Source: Robinsoniella peoriensis (GTDB lineage: Bacteria; Bacillota; Clostridia; Lachnospirales; Lachnospiraceae). Taken from it: a stretch of DNA of 56,629 bases. Position numbers and translations under genes: made by a program. Within the stretch, counting starts at the first letter, position 1; the number at the start of each line of letters is the position of its first letter. The stretch covers positions 73-56,701 of the forward strand of contig NZ_JTGN01000025.1 of assembly GCF_000797495.1 (NCBI RefSeq), in the 5' to 3' direction. Shown here piece after piece: positions 35,148 to 43,720 of this stretch. The notes under the pieces are model-generated. The model did no database searches. It had not been told where the DNA came from and saw only the letters and a list, made by a program, of their open reading frames with translations.

Positions 35148-35924
35148 ATGAAACTATATATACACTATTTATCAATACATCTTCGCAGTATGATGGAATA
35201 TAAAGTATCCTTTTTACTCACTATAATTGGACAGTTCCTGGTTTCTTTCAACGTCTTCCTTGGCGTATACTTTATGCTGCAGCGTTTCCATCAGATCGAA
35301 GGCTTTTCATACAGTGAAGTCCTTTTGTGTTTTGCCATTGTACTGATGTCGTTCACCCTTGCTGAATGTTTTTTTCGAGGTTTTGATACCTTTGCATCAA
35401 TGATTGGAAATGGTGAATTCGACCGCATACTGGTACGTCCTAGAGGCGCGATCTTCCAGGTACTCGCAAGCAAAATAGAATTAACCCGTATCGGGCGGCT
35501 TTTACAGGCAATTGTAATGCTGATCTACGGCATATCCAATATCCATCTGCACTGGACCTTTCTGCGGGTTCTTACGTTAATCCTTATGATTTTGGGTGGT
35601 GTTGCAACTTTTGCCGGGTTATTTATCCTCTATGCAGGGCTTTGCTTTTTTACGTTGGAAGGACTGGAATTTATGAATATTTTTACAGACGGTGCCAGAG
35701 AATACGGAAAATATCCCGTGGCTGTCTATGGGAAAACAGTACTTACGATCTGCACTTATATTGTGCCTTTTGCCCTTTTTCAGTACTATCCTTTTCTCTA
35801 TCTCACAAGGCAGAATATACCTGCCTATTATTGCTTTCTGCCGTTATTAACCATACTTTTTCTCATTCCCTGCTTCTTTGTGTGGAATCTTGGGATGCGA
35901 AAGTACAAGTCAACCGGTTCCTGA
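35148..35924 (+). CDS. ABC-2 type permease (DUF990 family), second subunit
   Basis: 258 residues from ATG 35148 (GAAAGGAG upstream). Six hydrophobic segments; the motif GEFDRILVRPRGAIFQVLASK around residue 95 corresponds to the conserved RP region of the first permease. Last gene of the exporter operon, ended by the bidirectional hairpin at 35949-36038. Confidence 0.88.
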   Translation: MKLYIHYLSIHLRSMMEYKVSFLLTIIGQFLVSFNVFLGVYFMLQRFHQIEGFSYSEVLLCFAIVLMSFTLAECFFRGFDTFASMIGNGEFDRILVRPRGAIFQVLASKIELTRIGRLLQAIVMLIYGISNIHLHWTFLRVLTLILMILGGVATFAGLFILYAGLCFFTLEGLEFMNIFTDGAREYGKYPVAVYGKTVLTICTYIVPFALFQYYPFLYLTRQNIPAYYCFLPLLTILFLIPCFFVWNLGMRKYKSTGS

Positions 35925-35948
35925 TTCTTTTGGCAGACGACTAAAAAA

Positions 35949-36038
35949 AGACCATTACAACTGAAAATTCAGCATCTGTCATTGTTAGATATATGCTCTA
36001 AAATCAATGACCGTTGAAAAATCCATTTGTAATGGTCT
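35949..36038. terminator. Three-stem palindrome acting as bidirectional terminator
   Basis: The outer arms AGACCATTACAA (35949-35960) and TTGTAATGGTCT (36027-36038) are a perfect 12-bp inverted repeat. Inside are CTGAAAATTCAG (35961-35972) and GTCATTG ... CAATGAC (35978-36011). Both strands end in T-rich tracts (seven Ts on the minus strand). It lies between convergent genes, so termination is the simplest role, but the nested layout is larger than usual. Confidence 0.75.
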
Positions 36039-36047
36039 CTTATTTTA

Positions 36048-36884
36048 TTAAAATCCTCTGCCGCCACCGCCAAAAGTTCCGCCGCCGCTGGATGTGTGGG
36101 TGGATGACATTCCTCCGCCGCCGGATCCTCCGGAATCATCATTTTTGGGTATATGCCTCTGGGTAACAACCTGATTTGTAAAGTGGTCCGACTGATTGGT
36201 TAAATTCAATCTGCCTTTTTGTTTATACGGATATGTGTAACTTCCCCACTTAAGTTTGTACCTGCCTACCGTAAACCCACAGACACTACCTGCCAGAATC
36301 AGTGCCGCACCAACTGCTATTACCCAGTCAATGGGGCGCAGACTGAGGTATCGTGTGATCTCCCCGGTCTCGGTATTTACTGTATACTGATCTGATGGAA
36401 TTCCCTTATCCATATATTTTTGTGTAGCATCCACCATACCGCTCAGGCATTTATAATATTCATCAGCCTTGATATATGGGTATGCCGTATCTAATACACT
36501 CTCTATCCGGTCATCTGTCATGTAATAGATCATATCATGCGCCGTTGAAATATAGATTTCCCGGTTATCCATGTCAATTAAAAAAGTCGCTCCGCCTTTG
36601 GCTTCCCCATCGTCATAGAACCCATGATCCATGTAAAAATCATCTGCATATTCCCTTGCGGATTTCCCCTGGGCGTCATTCGTAGTTACAACCACAAAAT
36701 TCATTTTATATTTTTCCCGCAGTGTATTCGTCTTCTGTACCAGATCTGCTATCTGATCCTCACTAAGCAGCCCTGCCTCATCAAATACCTGGCTGCCAGA
36801 AGAAGCAAATGCCCCCATTCCCGTTGTCAGCAGCAGCAGAAATACAAGACAAATCCATAGAAGAATCTTTTTTTCTTTTACCAT
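36048..36884 (-). CDS. TPM-domain membrane protein (YdjH/YgcG-like)
   Basis: 278 residues: an N-terminal signal or membrane segment (residues 8-28), a TPM domain (VFDEAGLLSEDQIADLVQKTNTLREKY, then TFLIDMDNREIYISTA), one membrane helix near residue 187-207, and a Gly/Ser-rich tail ending GGGTFGGGGRGF typical of the family. It overlaps the zinc-ribbon gene by 7 nt. In B. subtilis a TPM protein (YdjH) is encoded with YdjG and YdjI next to pspA; no pspA is seen here. Confidence 0.85.
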   Translation of the reverse strand: MVKEKKILLWICLVFLLLLTTGMGAFASSGSQVFDEAGLLSEDQIADLVQKTNTLREKYKMNFVVVTTNDAQGKSAREYADDFYMDHGFYDDGEAKGGATFLIDMDNREIYISTAHDMIYYMTDDRIESVLDTAYPYIKADEYYKCLSGMVDATQKYMDKGIPSDQYTVNTETGEITRYLSLRPIDWVIAVGAALILAGSVCGFTVGRYKLKWGSYTYPYKQKGRLNLTNQSDHFTNQVVTQRHIPKNDDSGGSGGGGMSSTHTSSGGGTFGGGGRGF

Positions 36885-37921
36885 ATGAAATACCCTCCTA
36901 ACAATAATATTAAGAATACGGGTATTGCAATGGCTGCAAACATCATTGCCACTTTTCCATAGTCTATCGGAAGTTCGCCGCAGATATTTTTCGTCTGTCC
37001 ATTCATGGCATAGTAATACATCTTATTGTCTTTGCCTTTATATGTAAGAACCCATACAGGCAGCAGTATATATTTCCAGTGCTCTGCCGGTGTATCCAGG
37101 GCAAGTTTGGATGCTTTCACCGTGGTATATCCGCTAATACTGTCCTTTAAAATATTTCTGGAGTAATCGCTGATTTCTTTACGGATCTCATCTTCAAAAT
37201 CTCTTTTCTCCATGTCTCTTTTTTCCGCCTGAAAACCGGATAAATATCCCATAGAGAACTTTTGCAGGTCATTTAACATAAAAGGCTGTACACCTTCAAC
37301 AAGCTTTCTGTTTTCCTTATTTAAAGCATTCTTCGTAAGTTCTTCAAAGTGCAGGTTTCCCTCCCGCTCAACATTGTAGAATCTGGTCTCCGTAAATTCG
37401 GTTTCACCCAGGCGATAGACACGTACATTCGTCGCAGCAGCATCCAAGCGCCCCATCACATCGCATTCAAACATCCAGAAAGGGAAATACACTCCGGATA
37501 TCTTCTCGATCTGATCCTTACTGAAAAATGACTTTGGTACAAACTTCTTCTTTTTCATGTACTCCAGAAAATGAGCCACTGCTTCTTTTTTATCCACTTT
37601 AAATGGTATAATATGATCCGGTTTATAATCACCGGAAAGTTTTCCTTCCAGAACCACAGGATTGTGACAATAGTAACAGAACGTTGCGGCTGTTGTTTCA
37701 TCCGTTACAATCTGAGCACCACAGCTGGGGCAGGAATAGATAAGCCCTTCCTGGCTCTCCTGTCCTTCACCTGACTGCCTGCCGGATTCTTTCTCTTCCT
37801 GTGCATTCAAAATCTCTTCCGTAAATTCTGAAAGGCAATATTCACATTTGTATTTTTGGGTCTTGGGATCAAAACGAAGATCCCCACCGCAGTTTGGACA
37901 TTTGTAACTAACAACTGCCAT
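36878..37921 (-). CDS. Zinc-ribbon membrane protein (YdjG-like)
   Basis: 347 residues. Two zinc ribbons at the N-terminus (CPNCGGDL with CEYC; CPSCGAQI with CYYC, within residues 8-90), a long soluble part and one C-terminal membrane helix (about residues 322-344). The order resembles B. subtilis YdjG, part of a membrane-stress complex with YdjH and YdjI. ATG 37921 follows the SPFH gene by 14 nt with AGGAGG upstream; the stop overlaps the TPM gene. Confidence 0.85.
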   Translation of the reverse strand: MAVVSYKCPNCGGDLRFDPKTQKYKCEYCLSEFTEEILNAQEEKESGRQSGEGQESQEGLIYSCPSCGAQIVTDETTAATFCYYCHNPVVLEGKLSGDYKPDHIIPFKVDKKEAVAHFLEYMKKKKFVPKSFFSKDQIEKISGVYFPFWMFECDVMGRLDAAATNVRVYRLGETEFTETRFYNVEREGNLHFEELTKNALNKENRKLVEGVQPFMLNDLQKFSMGYLSGFQAEKRDMEKRDFEDEIRKEISDYSRNILKDSISGYTTVKASKLALDTPAEHWKYILLPVWVLTYKGKDNKMYYYAMNGQTKNICGELPIDYGKVAMMFAAIAIPVFLILLLGGYFIW

Positions 37922-37935
37922 GCATTACCTCCTGA

Positions 37936-39270
37936 TTATGGGCGCGGCTTTCCGCATTCCGAGCAGAATTTCCCTGTATTTTTTACTCCGCAGGCACAGG
38001 TCCAGTCTCCCGAAACCGGTCTTGCACTCCCACAGTTGGAACAAAATCTGCCTGTATTGGATGTTCCGCAGTCACAAACCCAGCCCTGTGCCTGTTCCGG
38101 CTTTGCTTTCCCGCAATTTGAGCAGAATTTTCCGCTGTTGGAGGTTCCGCACTGGCAGTTCCAGCTGCTTGCTCCATCGGACAGAGCCTGGGCATTTCCC
38201 GTGTCTCCTGTATGAACTGCATTAGGTGTATTTCCTGTATTAGGTGTATTTCCTGCATTAGCGCTTCTGGCTTCCTGGTTCATCTGCATCTGCTGCATAT
38301 TATTAGCCGAAGCGGTTCCCATAAAATTACCTGCATTCTGCATACCCATGCCCATTCCCATAAATCCGGCCATGCTTCCGTTCGGATTCGATCCGGCTGC
38401 TTCCAGACCATGGGCAATGGCTCCCTGGACATATCCTTCCCGGATAGACGGATCTCCCAGCATTGCTCCCTGATTTCTCATGTTAATTAATTTCTGTGAT
38501 TCTTCATCATAAGAGATACTTGCGATCCCTACTGCCTGAATCTCAATGCCGCGCATTTGGCGCCAGTCTTCATCCAATGTCTGCGCCATATATTTCCCCA
38601 GTTCTCTTGCTTTTGATGACACAAAAGAGATGCGGGTGCCATCTGCTGACATCTGGTTAATAGAGGTCTGCAGTGCTTCCAGAAATTCAGAAAGATATTG
38701 CTCGTTGATTTCGTCAATTTCTACCTGTCCGCTGTTTCTTGGTACCGCTTCAGCATAAAACAAAAGCGGATCAGTGATTTTAATGGAATACGTTCCATGC
38801 GCCCGCAAAAAGAGTTCAGCATTATAGAAATTATCAAAGTAGTTGATGGGGTTTCTGGTACCAAACCGGATTCCCTTAATCTCCTGAAGATTGATATAAT
38901 ATACCTTTTGGGCCGTAGGTGTTACCCCTCCAAATTTAAACCTGGAAAAGGTCTCCCTGACGGCATCTTCCAGCTCTCCGTTAAATAAGGAGGGCATGGA
39001 AGAATTATTAACAGTATAATAACCCGGCTCTGCCGTATAATCAATAATTCTGCCGCCATCCACTAACAACATAAACTGATTGTCATACACATGAATCACG
39101 GAACCATTTGAAATAGTATCGGAACTGCTTTTCGTGTTAGAACCGGTACGCATCTTTACACCACGGGTCAGAAGCGTCTGGTCTCCCATATCTTCCGGCT
39201 CAATTACCTCCAGCCACTGATCTGCCAATGAACTTCCAATTGCTCCTGCTGCTGCTTTAATAATTCCCAT
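37936..39270 (-). CDS. SPFH/virion-core-like protein with three C-terminal zinc ribbons (YdjI-like)
   Basis: 444 residues. The N-terminal two thirds are a YdjI-type SPFH domain (start MGIIKAAAGAIGSSLADQW). A Met/Gly/Asn-rich linker follows (about residues 290-350), then three tandem CxCG-x-xN-x-G-x-FCSxCG ribbons up to the C-terminus. The ribbons repeat with a period of about 28 residues. First gene of the three-gene set; AGGAGG precedes ATG 39270. Confidence 0.88.
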   Translation of the reverse strand: MGIIKAAAGAIGSSLADQWLEVIEPEDMGDQTLLTRGVKMRTGSNTKSSSDTISNGSVIHVYDNQFMLLVDGGRIIDYTAEPGYYTVNNSSMPSLFNGELEDAVRETFSRFKFGGVTPTAQKVYYINLQEIKGIRFGTRNPINYFDNFYNAELFLRAHGTYSIKITDPLLFYAEAVPRNSGQVEIDEINEQYLSEFLEALQTSINQMSADGTRISFVSSKARELGKYMAQTLDEDWRQMRGIEIQAVGIASISYDEESQKLINMRNQGAMLGDPSIREGYVQGAIAHGLEAAGSNPNGSMAGFMGMGMGMQNAGNFMGTASANNMQQMQMNQEARSANAGNTPNTGNTPNAVHTGDTGNAQALSDGASSWNCQCGTSNSGKFCSNCGKAKPEQAQGWVCDCGTSNTGRFCSNCGSARPVSGDWTCACGVKNTGKFCSECGKPRP

Positions 39271-39328
39271 ATATTGTCCTCCTGTAATTTATCGCGCAAT
39301 GATGTACTAGAGCATGTTTATTGCACAC

Positions 39329-39351
39329 AAGCGGAGGTATTCCCTCCGCTT
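39329..39351 (-). terminator. Hairpin downstream of prfB
   Basis: AAGCGGAGG and CCTCCGCTT form a 9-bp stem with a 5-nt loop just after the prfB stop. No T-run follows on the minus strand, so it may stabilise the mRNA end rather than terminate. Confidence 0.5.
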
Positions 39352-39363
39352 ATCCACATCCTG

Positions 39364-40492
39364 CTATTCATTTTCTGCTTCTTTTGCCCCCAGAGCCAGC
39401 CATTTCAGGTAACCATTGATAAAAATGTCAATACTTCCATCCATTACACTGTCTACATTTCCTGTTTCCGCACTGGTTCGGTGATCTTTTACCATAGTAT
39501 ATGGCTGCATAACATAGGAACGGATCTGGTTGCCCCAGCCAATTTCCTTTACTTCACCCCGGATATCAGAAACTTTTTCCGCGTTCTCCTGTTGCTTTAA
39601 TAAATACAGCTTTGCTTTCAACATCTGCATCGCTTTATCTTTATTCATGTGCTGGGAACGTTCATTCTGGCACTGTACCACGATATTGGTTGGAAGATGG
39701 GTAATACGGATTGCTGAGGAAGTCTTGTTGATATGCTGACCGCCTGCACCGCTGGAGCGGTATGTGTCAATCCTTAAATCTTCATCCCTGATCTCAATAT
39801 CGATATCCTCTTCGATATCCGGCATAACATCACAGGATACAAAAGAAGTCTGACGTTTTCCTGCCGCATTAAACGGCGAAATACGAACCAGCCTGTGAAC
39901 ACCTTTTTCTGATTTCAGATAGCCAAATGCATTTTCCCCTTTTACTTCGAAAGTTACGGATTTAATACCGGCTTCTTCACCGTCCAGATAATCCAGGACT
40001 TCAACCTGGAACCCTTTCCGGTCTGCCCATCGGCAATACATACGATAAAGCATGCTTGCCCAGTCACAGGACTCTGTACCGCCTGCACCTGCATGGAGTG
40101 TCATAATCGCATTGTCACCATCATACTCACCGGACAATAAGGTCTTGATCCGGATATTTTCCAACGAGGCAGTAAAATCTTTCAGTGTTTCTTCTATTTC
40201 CGGAATCAGCGAGGCATCATTTTCCTCATATGCCATTTCCAGAAGGGTCTCTATTTCCTCATACTGATCGTTCAGTTTACGGAAAACTTCGATATCTTCC
40301 TTTAAACTGCTGAGCGTTTTCATAAATTCCTGAGACTTTTCGGGATTATCCCAAAAGTCAGGTTCTTCCATCTTACGCTCTAATTCCTGAATCCGCTTTT
40401 CCTTGTTAGCCAGGTCAAAGTGAATCCCTCACTTCCACTAATGGTTTTTCATACGTACCTAACGTATATTTAAATTGATCTAATTCTACCAC
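39364..40492 (-). CDS. prfB: Peptide chain release factor 2 with programmed +1 frameshift
   Basis: 375 residues when assembled. Translation starts at GTG 40492 (AGAAGGTG upstream) and reads 25 codons ending CTT, then meets an in-frame TGA (complement of 40415-40417) within AGGG...CTTTGAC, and shifts +1 to continue to 39364. The first segment reads MVELDQFKYTLGTYEKP, as in other clostridial RF2 proteins. The tripeptide for stop recognition and the GGQ motif (SGAGGQHINK) are present. RF2 recognises TGA, so low RF2 raises frameshifting: autoregulation. Confidence 0.96.
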
Positions 40493-40530
40493 AGCTTCAC
40501 CTTCTCTCAATTATTATTTGATTTATTTAC

Positions 40531-40561
40531 AAAAAGGCCGTTTTATGCAAACGACCCTTTT
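40531..40561 (-). terminator. Terminator of secA
   Basis: On the minus strand AAAAGGGTCGTTT pairs with AAACGGCCTTTTT (13 bp with two G.U pairs) and ends in a T-run. It lies between secA and prfB, so prfB may have its own promoter or depend on read-through. Confidence 0.8.
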
Positions 40562-40571
40562 GGTTCTATAT

Positions 40572-43139
40572 TTATGCTCTTCTGCCGCAGCACTGTTTGT
40601 ATTTCTTGCCGCTTCCGCATGGACACGGATCGTTGGGATAAACTTTTTCAGAAGTACGTCTTACAGGGCCTTTTACTTCAGAGTCATCTTTGTTCGTTCC
40701 GGTTACCTTTGCAACTTCTTCACGTTCAACCTTCTGCTCAATGCGGACATGGTATAACAGGCGGAGTGTATCTTCCTGAATACCTGCTGACATGGTATCA
40801 AACATCTCATATCCGCTCATCTTGTATTCAACCAGCGGATCTCTCTGTCCATATGCCTGAAGCCCGATACCCTGACGCAGCTGGTCCATATCATCGATAT
40901 GATCCATCCACTTACGGTCGATTACTTTCAGAAGAATCACACGCTCCAGTTCACGCAGCTGTTCCGGTTCCGGGAACTCTGCTTCTTTTGTTTCGTAGAG
41001 CTTCACTGCTTTTTCTTTCAGATTCTGCTTTAACTGGTTCTTCTTTATTTTTTTGATATCTTCTTTTGTAACAGGCTGTAACGGAATAATAGGATTCAAC
41101 AGGGAATTGAGTTCATTTAAATCCCATTCTTCATTATCCGCATCATCAGCAATACACATATCAACGGTATTGTCCACAATATCGGTAATCATCTTATAAA
41201 TGGAGTCCCGCATGCTTTCTCCGTCCAGAACACGTCTTCTCTCCTTGTAAATAATTTCACGCTGCTCGTTATTTACCTGGTCATATTCTAACAGATTCTT
41301 ACGGATTCCGTAGTTGTTGCTCTCGATCTTCTTCTGGGCTTTTTCAATAGCAGAAGAAAGCATCTTGTGTTCGATCTGCTCATTTTCAGATACACCCAGA
41401 GATTTAAATACACTCATCAGACGTTCTGAACCAAACAGACGCATCAGATCATCTTCCAGAGAAATAAAGAATCTGGATTCACCGGGATCTCCCTGACGTC
41501 CGGAACGTCCACGCAGCTGGTTATCAATACGTCTGGATTCATGACGTTCCGTACCGATAATCTTTAAACCGCCTGCTGCTTTTGAATCATCATCCAGCTT
41601 AATATCCGTACCACGGCCTGCCATGTTGGTTGCAATGGTAACTGCACCATGCACACCTGCCTCTGCAACGATTTCAGCCTCCAATTCATGGAATTTCGCA
41701 TTCAGGACTTTGTGCTGGATTCCGCGTTTTTTCAGCATACTGCTGATTAGTTCGGAAGTTTCGATGGTTATGGTACCAACCAGTACAGGTTGTCCCTTTG
41801 CATGGGCTTCTTCGATAGAATCCACTACTGCATGGAATTTTTCCTTCTTAGTCATATATACGGCATCATCAGCATCTTTACGTGCTACCGGTCTGTTGGT
41901 AGGAATCTCGACAACGTCCATTCCATAGATGTCACGGAACTCCTTTTCCTCTGTCAAAGCGGTACCTGTCATACCGGATTTCTTTGTATATTTATTGAAA
42001 AAGTTCTGGAAAGTGATCGTAGCAAGGGTCTTGCTTTCTCTCTTTACCTTAACATGTTCTTTTGCTTCAATTGCCTGATGCAGTCCATCGGAATATCTTC
42101 TGCCCGGCATGATACGTCCTGTAAATTCATCTACAATCAGTACTTCATCATCTTTTACAACATAATCCTGATCACGGAACATCAGATTGTGTGCACGCAG
42201 TGCAAGGTTGATATTGTGCTGAATCTCCAGATTATCCGGATCAGCCAGGTTTTCAATCTGGAAGAATTTTTCTACCTTTTTTACACCATCTTCGGTCAGA
42301 TTTACAACCTTGTCCTTTTCATTTACGACAAAATCACCGGTCTCAATGATTTCTTCGCCCATGATTGCAGACATCTTCGTTACTTCTCCGCTGGCTTCAC
42401 CACGTTCCAGCTGACGTGCAAGGATATCGCAGACTTCATATAATTTCGTTGATTTTCCACTCTGTCCGGAAATGATAAGCGGTGTCCTGGCCTCATCAAT
42501 CAATACGGAATCCACCTCATCGATGATGGCATAATGCAGATCTCTCTGTACCAGCTGTTCCTTATAGATTACCATGTTGTCACGCAGATAATCAAAACCT
42601 AATTCGTTATTGGTAACATATGTGATATCACAATTGTATGCATCCCGTCTCTCGTCATTGTCCATAGAGTTTAATACACAGCCTACCTTCAGCCCTAAAA
42701 ACTCATGTACTTTTCCCATCCACTCAGCATCACGATGTGCCAGATAATCATTAACTGTTACGATATGAACGCCTTTGCCTTCCAATGCATTTAAGTATGC
42801 CGGAAGTGTAGAAACCAATGTTTTACCTTCACCGGTTTTCATTTCTGCGATACGTCCCTGATGCAGAATAATACCACCGATAATCTGAACCGGATAATGC
42901 TCCATGTCCAGAACACGTTTTCCTGCTTCTCTGACCGTCGCAAACGCTTCGGGGAGAAGGTCGTCCAAAGTCTCTCCATCAGCCAGTCTCTTTTTATATT
43001 CTTTCGTCTTATCTCTTAGTTCTTCATCAGACAAAGCCTGCATGGTCGGCCTCAAAGCTTCTACTTTTTTTACGAGAGGTTTGATCATTTTAACCTCTCT
43101 CTCACTATGAGTCCCTAATACTTTTTGTATAAGATTCAT
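40572..43139 (-). CDS. secA: Preprotein translocase ATPase SecA
   Basis: 855 residues. Walker A GEGKTLV near residue 103, DEVDSVLIDEARTPL near 208, the second nucleotide-binding part (TNMAGRGTDIKL; GRSGRQGDPG) and the C-terminal zinc-binding SEC-C motif CPCGSGKKYKQCC are all there. SecA drives export through SecYEG at the membrane. ATG 43139 is preceded by ATAGGTGAA. Single-gene unit next to prfB. Confidence 0.97.
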   Translation of the reverse strand: MNLIQKVLGTHSEREVKMIKPLVKKVEALRPTMQALSDEELRDKTKEYKKRLADGETLDDLLPEAFATVREAGKRVLDMEHYPVQIIGGIILHQGRIAEMKTGEGKTLVSTLPAYLNALEGKGVHIVTVNDYLAHRDAEWMGKVHEFLGLKVGCVLNSMDNDERRDAYNCDITYVTNNELGFDYLRDNMVIYKEQLVQRDLHYAIIDEVDSVLIDEARTPLIISGQSGKSTKLYEVCDILARQLERGEASGEVTKMSAIMGEEIIETGDFVVNEKDKVVNLTEDGVKKVEKFFQIENLADPDNLEIQHNINLALRAHNLMFRDQDYVVKDDEVLIVDEFTGRIMPGRRYSDGLHQAIEAKEHVKVKRESKTLATITFQNFFNKYTKKSGMTGTALTEEKEFRDIYGMDVVEIPTNRPVARKDADDAVYMTKKEKFHAVVDSIEEAHAKGQPVLVGTITIETSELISSMLKKRGIQHKVLNAKFHELEAEIVAEAGVHGAVTIATNMAGRGTDIKLDDDSKAAGGLKIIGTERHESRRIDNQLRGRSGRQGDPGESRFFISLEDDLMRLFGSERLMSVFKSLGVSENEQIEHKMLSSAIEKAQKKIESNNYGIRKNLLEYDQVNNEQREIIYKERRRVLDGESMRDSIYKMITDIVDNTVDMCIADDADNEEWDLNELNSLLNPIIPLQPVTKEDIKKIKKNQLKQNLKEKAVKLYETKEAEFPEPEQLRELERVILLKVIDRKWMDHIDDMDQLRQGIGLQAYGQRDPLVEYKMSGYEMFDTMSAGIQEDTLRLLYHVRIEQKVEREEVAKVTGTNKDDSEVKGPVRRTSEKVYPNDPCPCGSGKKYKQCCGRRA

Positions 43140-43268
43140 TTCTATTCACCTATATCCTTCATCTGTGTTCTTATAATCACTAACTATATTAACACCTTTA
43201 CGCATTTTTCACAATAAAATTTTTTATAAACTTAGGCTTCACAAATCGTTCATAATGCGTTCATAAAC

Positions 43269-43308
43269 AAAAATACCGCATACAGCCTCTGCCATATGCG
43301 GTATTTTT
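43269..43308 (-). terminator. Terminator of the HPr-like gene
   Basis: AAAAATACCGCATA and TATGCGGTATTTTT form a perfect 14-bp stem with a 12-nt loop and T-runs on both strands. It ends the HPr-like transcript and insulates secA. Confidence 0.9.
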
Positions 43309-43341
43309 ATAAATTTTCCTCTTTTATCTGAAACCGATAAA

Positions 43342-43572
43342 TTAAGAAACGCGGTATTTTTCCAGCGCTCCGGTGAGCTTTTCACAAGGCTCGCCGTGGA
43401 TTTGTAAGTCTACTACATTCCCTACTGCAAGTCCTAAAACACCTAATATAGATTTTGCATCAATTACAATATGTCCTTTTTTCATATCCATATCATATGG
43501 GTAATTTGCTATCTGGTTCACAAATTCTAATACTTCATCCGGATTATCAAAGCTTACTTTAATTTCTTTCAT
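43342..43572 (-). CDS. HPr-like protein lacking the active-site histidine
   Basis: 76 residues matching the HPr fold: the KSILGVLGLAVG segment aligns with the Ser46 region of HPr (KSIMGVMSL), and the length is right. The usual HTRPA loop near residue 15 is replaced by NPDEVLEFVN, so the phosphate-carrying His15 is absent while the regulatory Ser46 equivalent is kept, as in B. subtilis Crh. It may act in carbon catabolite control rather than sugar transport; this is inference. It has its own terminator and AAAGGAG ribosome binding site. Confidence 0.85.
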   Translation of the reverse strand: MKEIKVSFDNPDEVLEFVNQIANYPYDMDMKKGHIVIDAKSILGVLGLAVGNVVDLQIHGEPCEKLTGALEKYRVS

Positions 43573-43720
43573 GAAATCGATCTCCTTTTCCTCGGTATTT
43601 ATCCTTTAGCAATATCTGCTTAATTTTATCTTTTGTTAACTTTTTATCATTCTATCTTATTTTTCATGAAAGAAATAGGGGAACTTTTTAAAAAAGGAGG
43701 AATTATTTAATCTCAATTTA

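Noticed and set aside
41790..42443. 217-aa plus-strand frame inside secA
   Set aside because: It is antisense to a conserved gene, has no ribosome binding site and reads Phe/Ile/Cys-rich shadow sequence.
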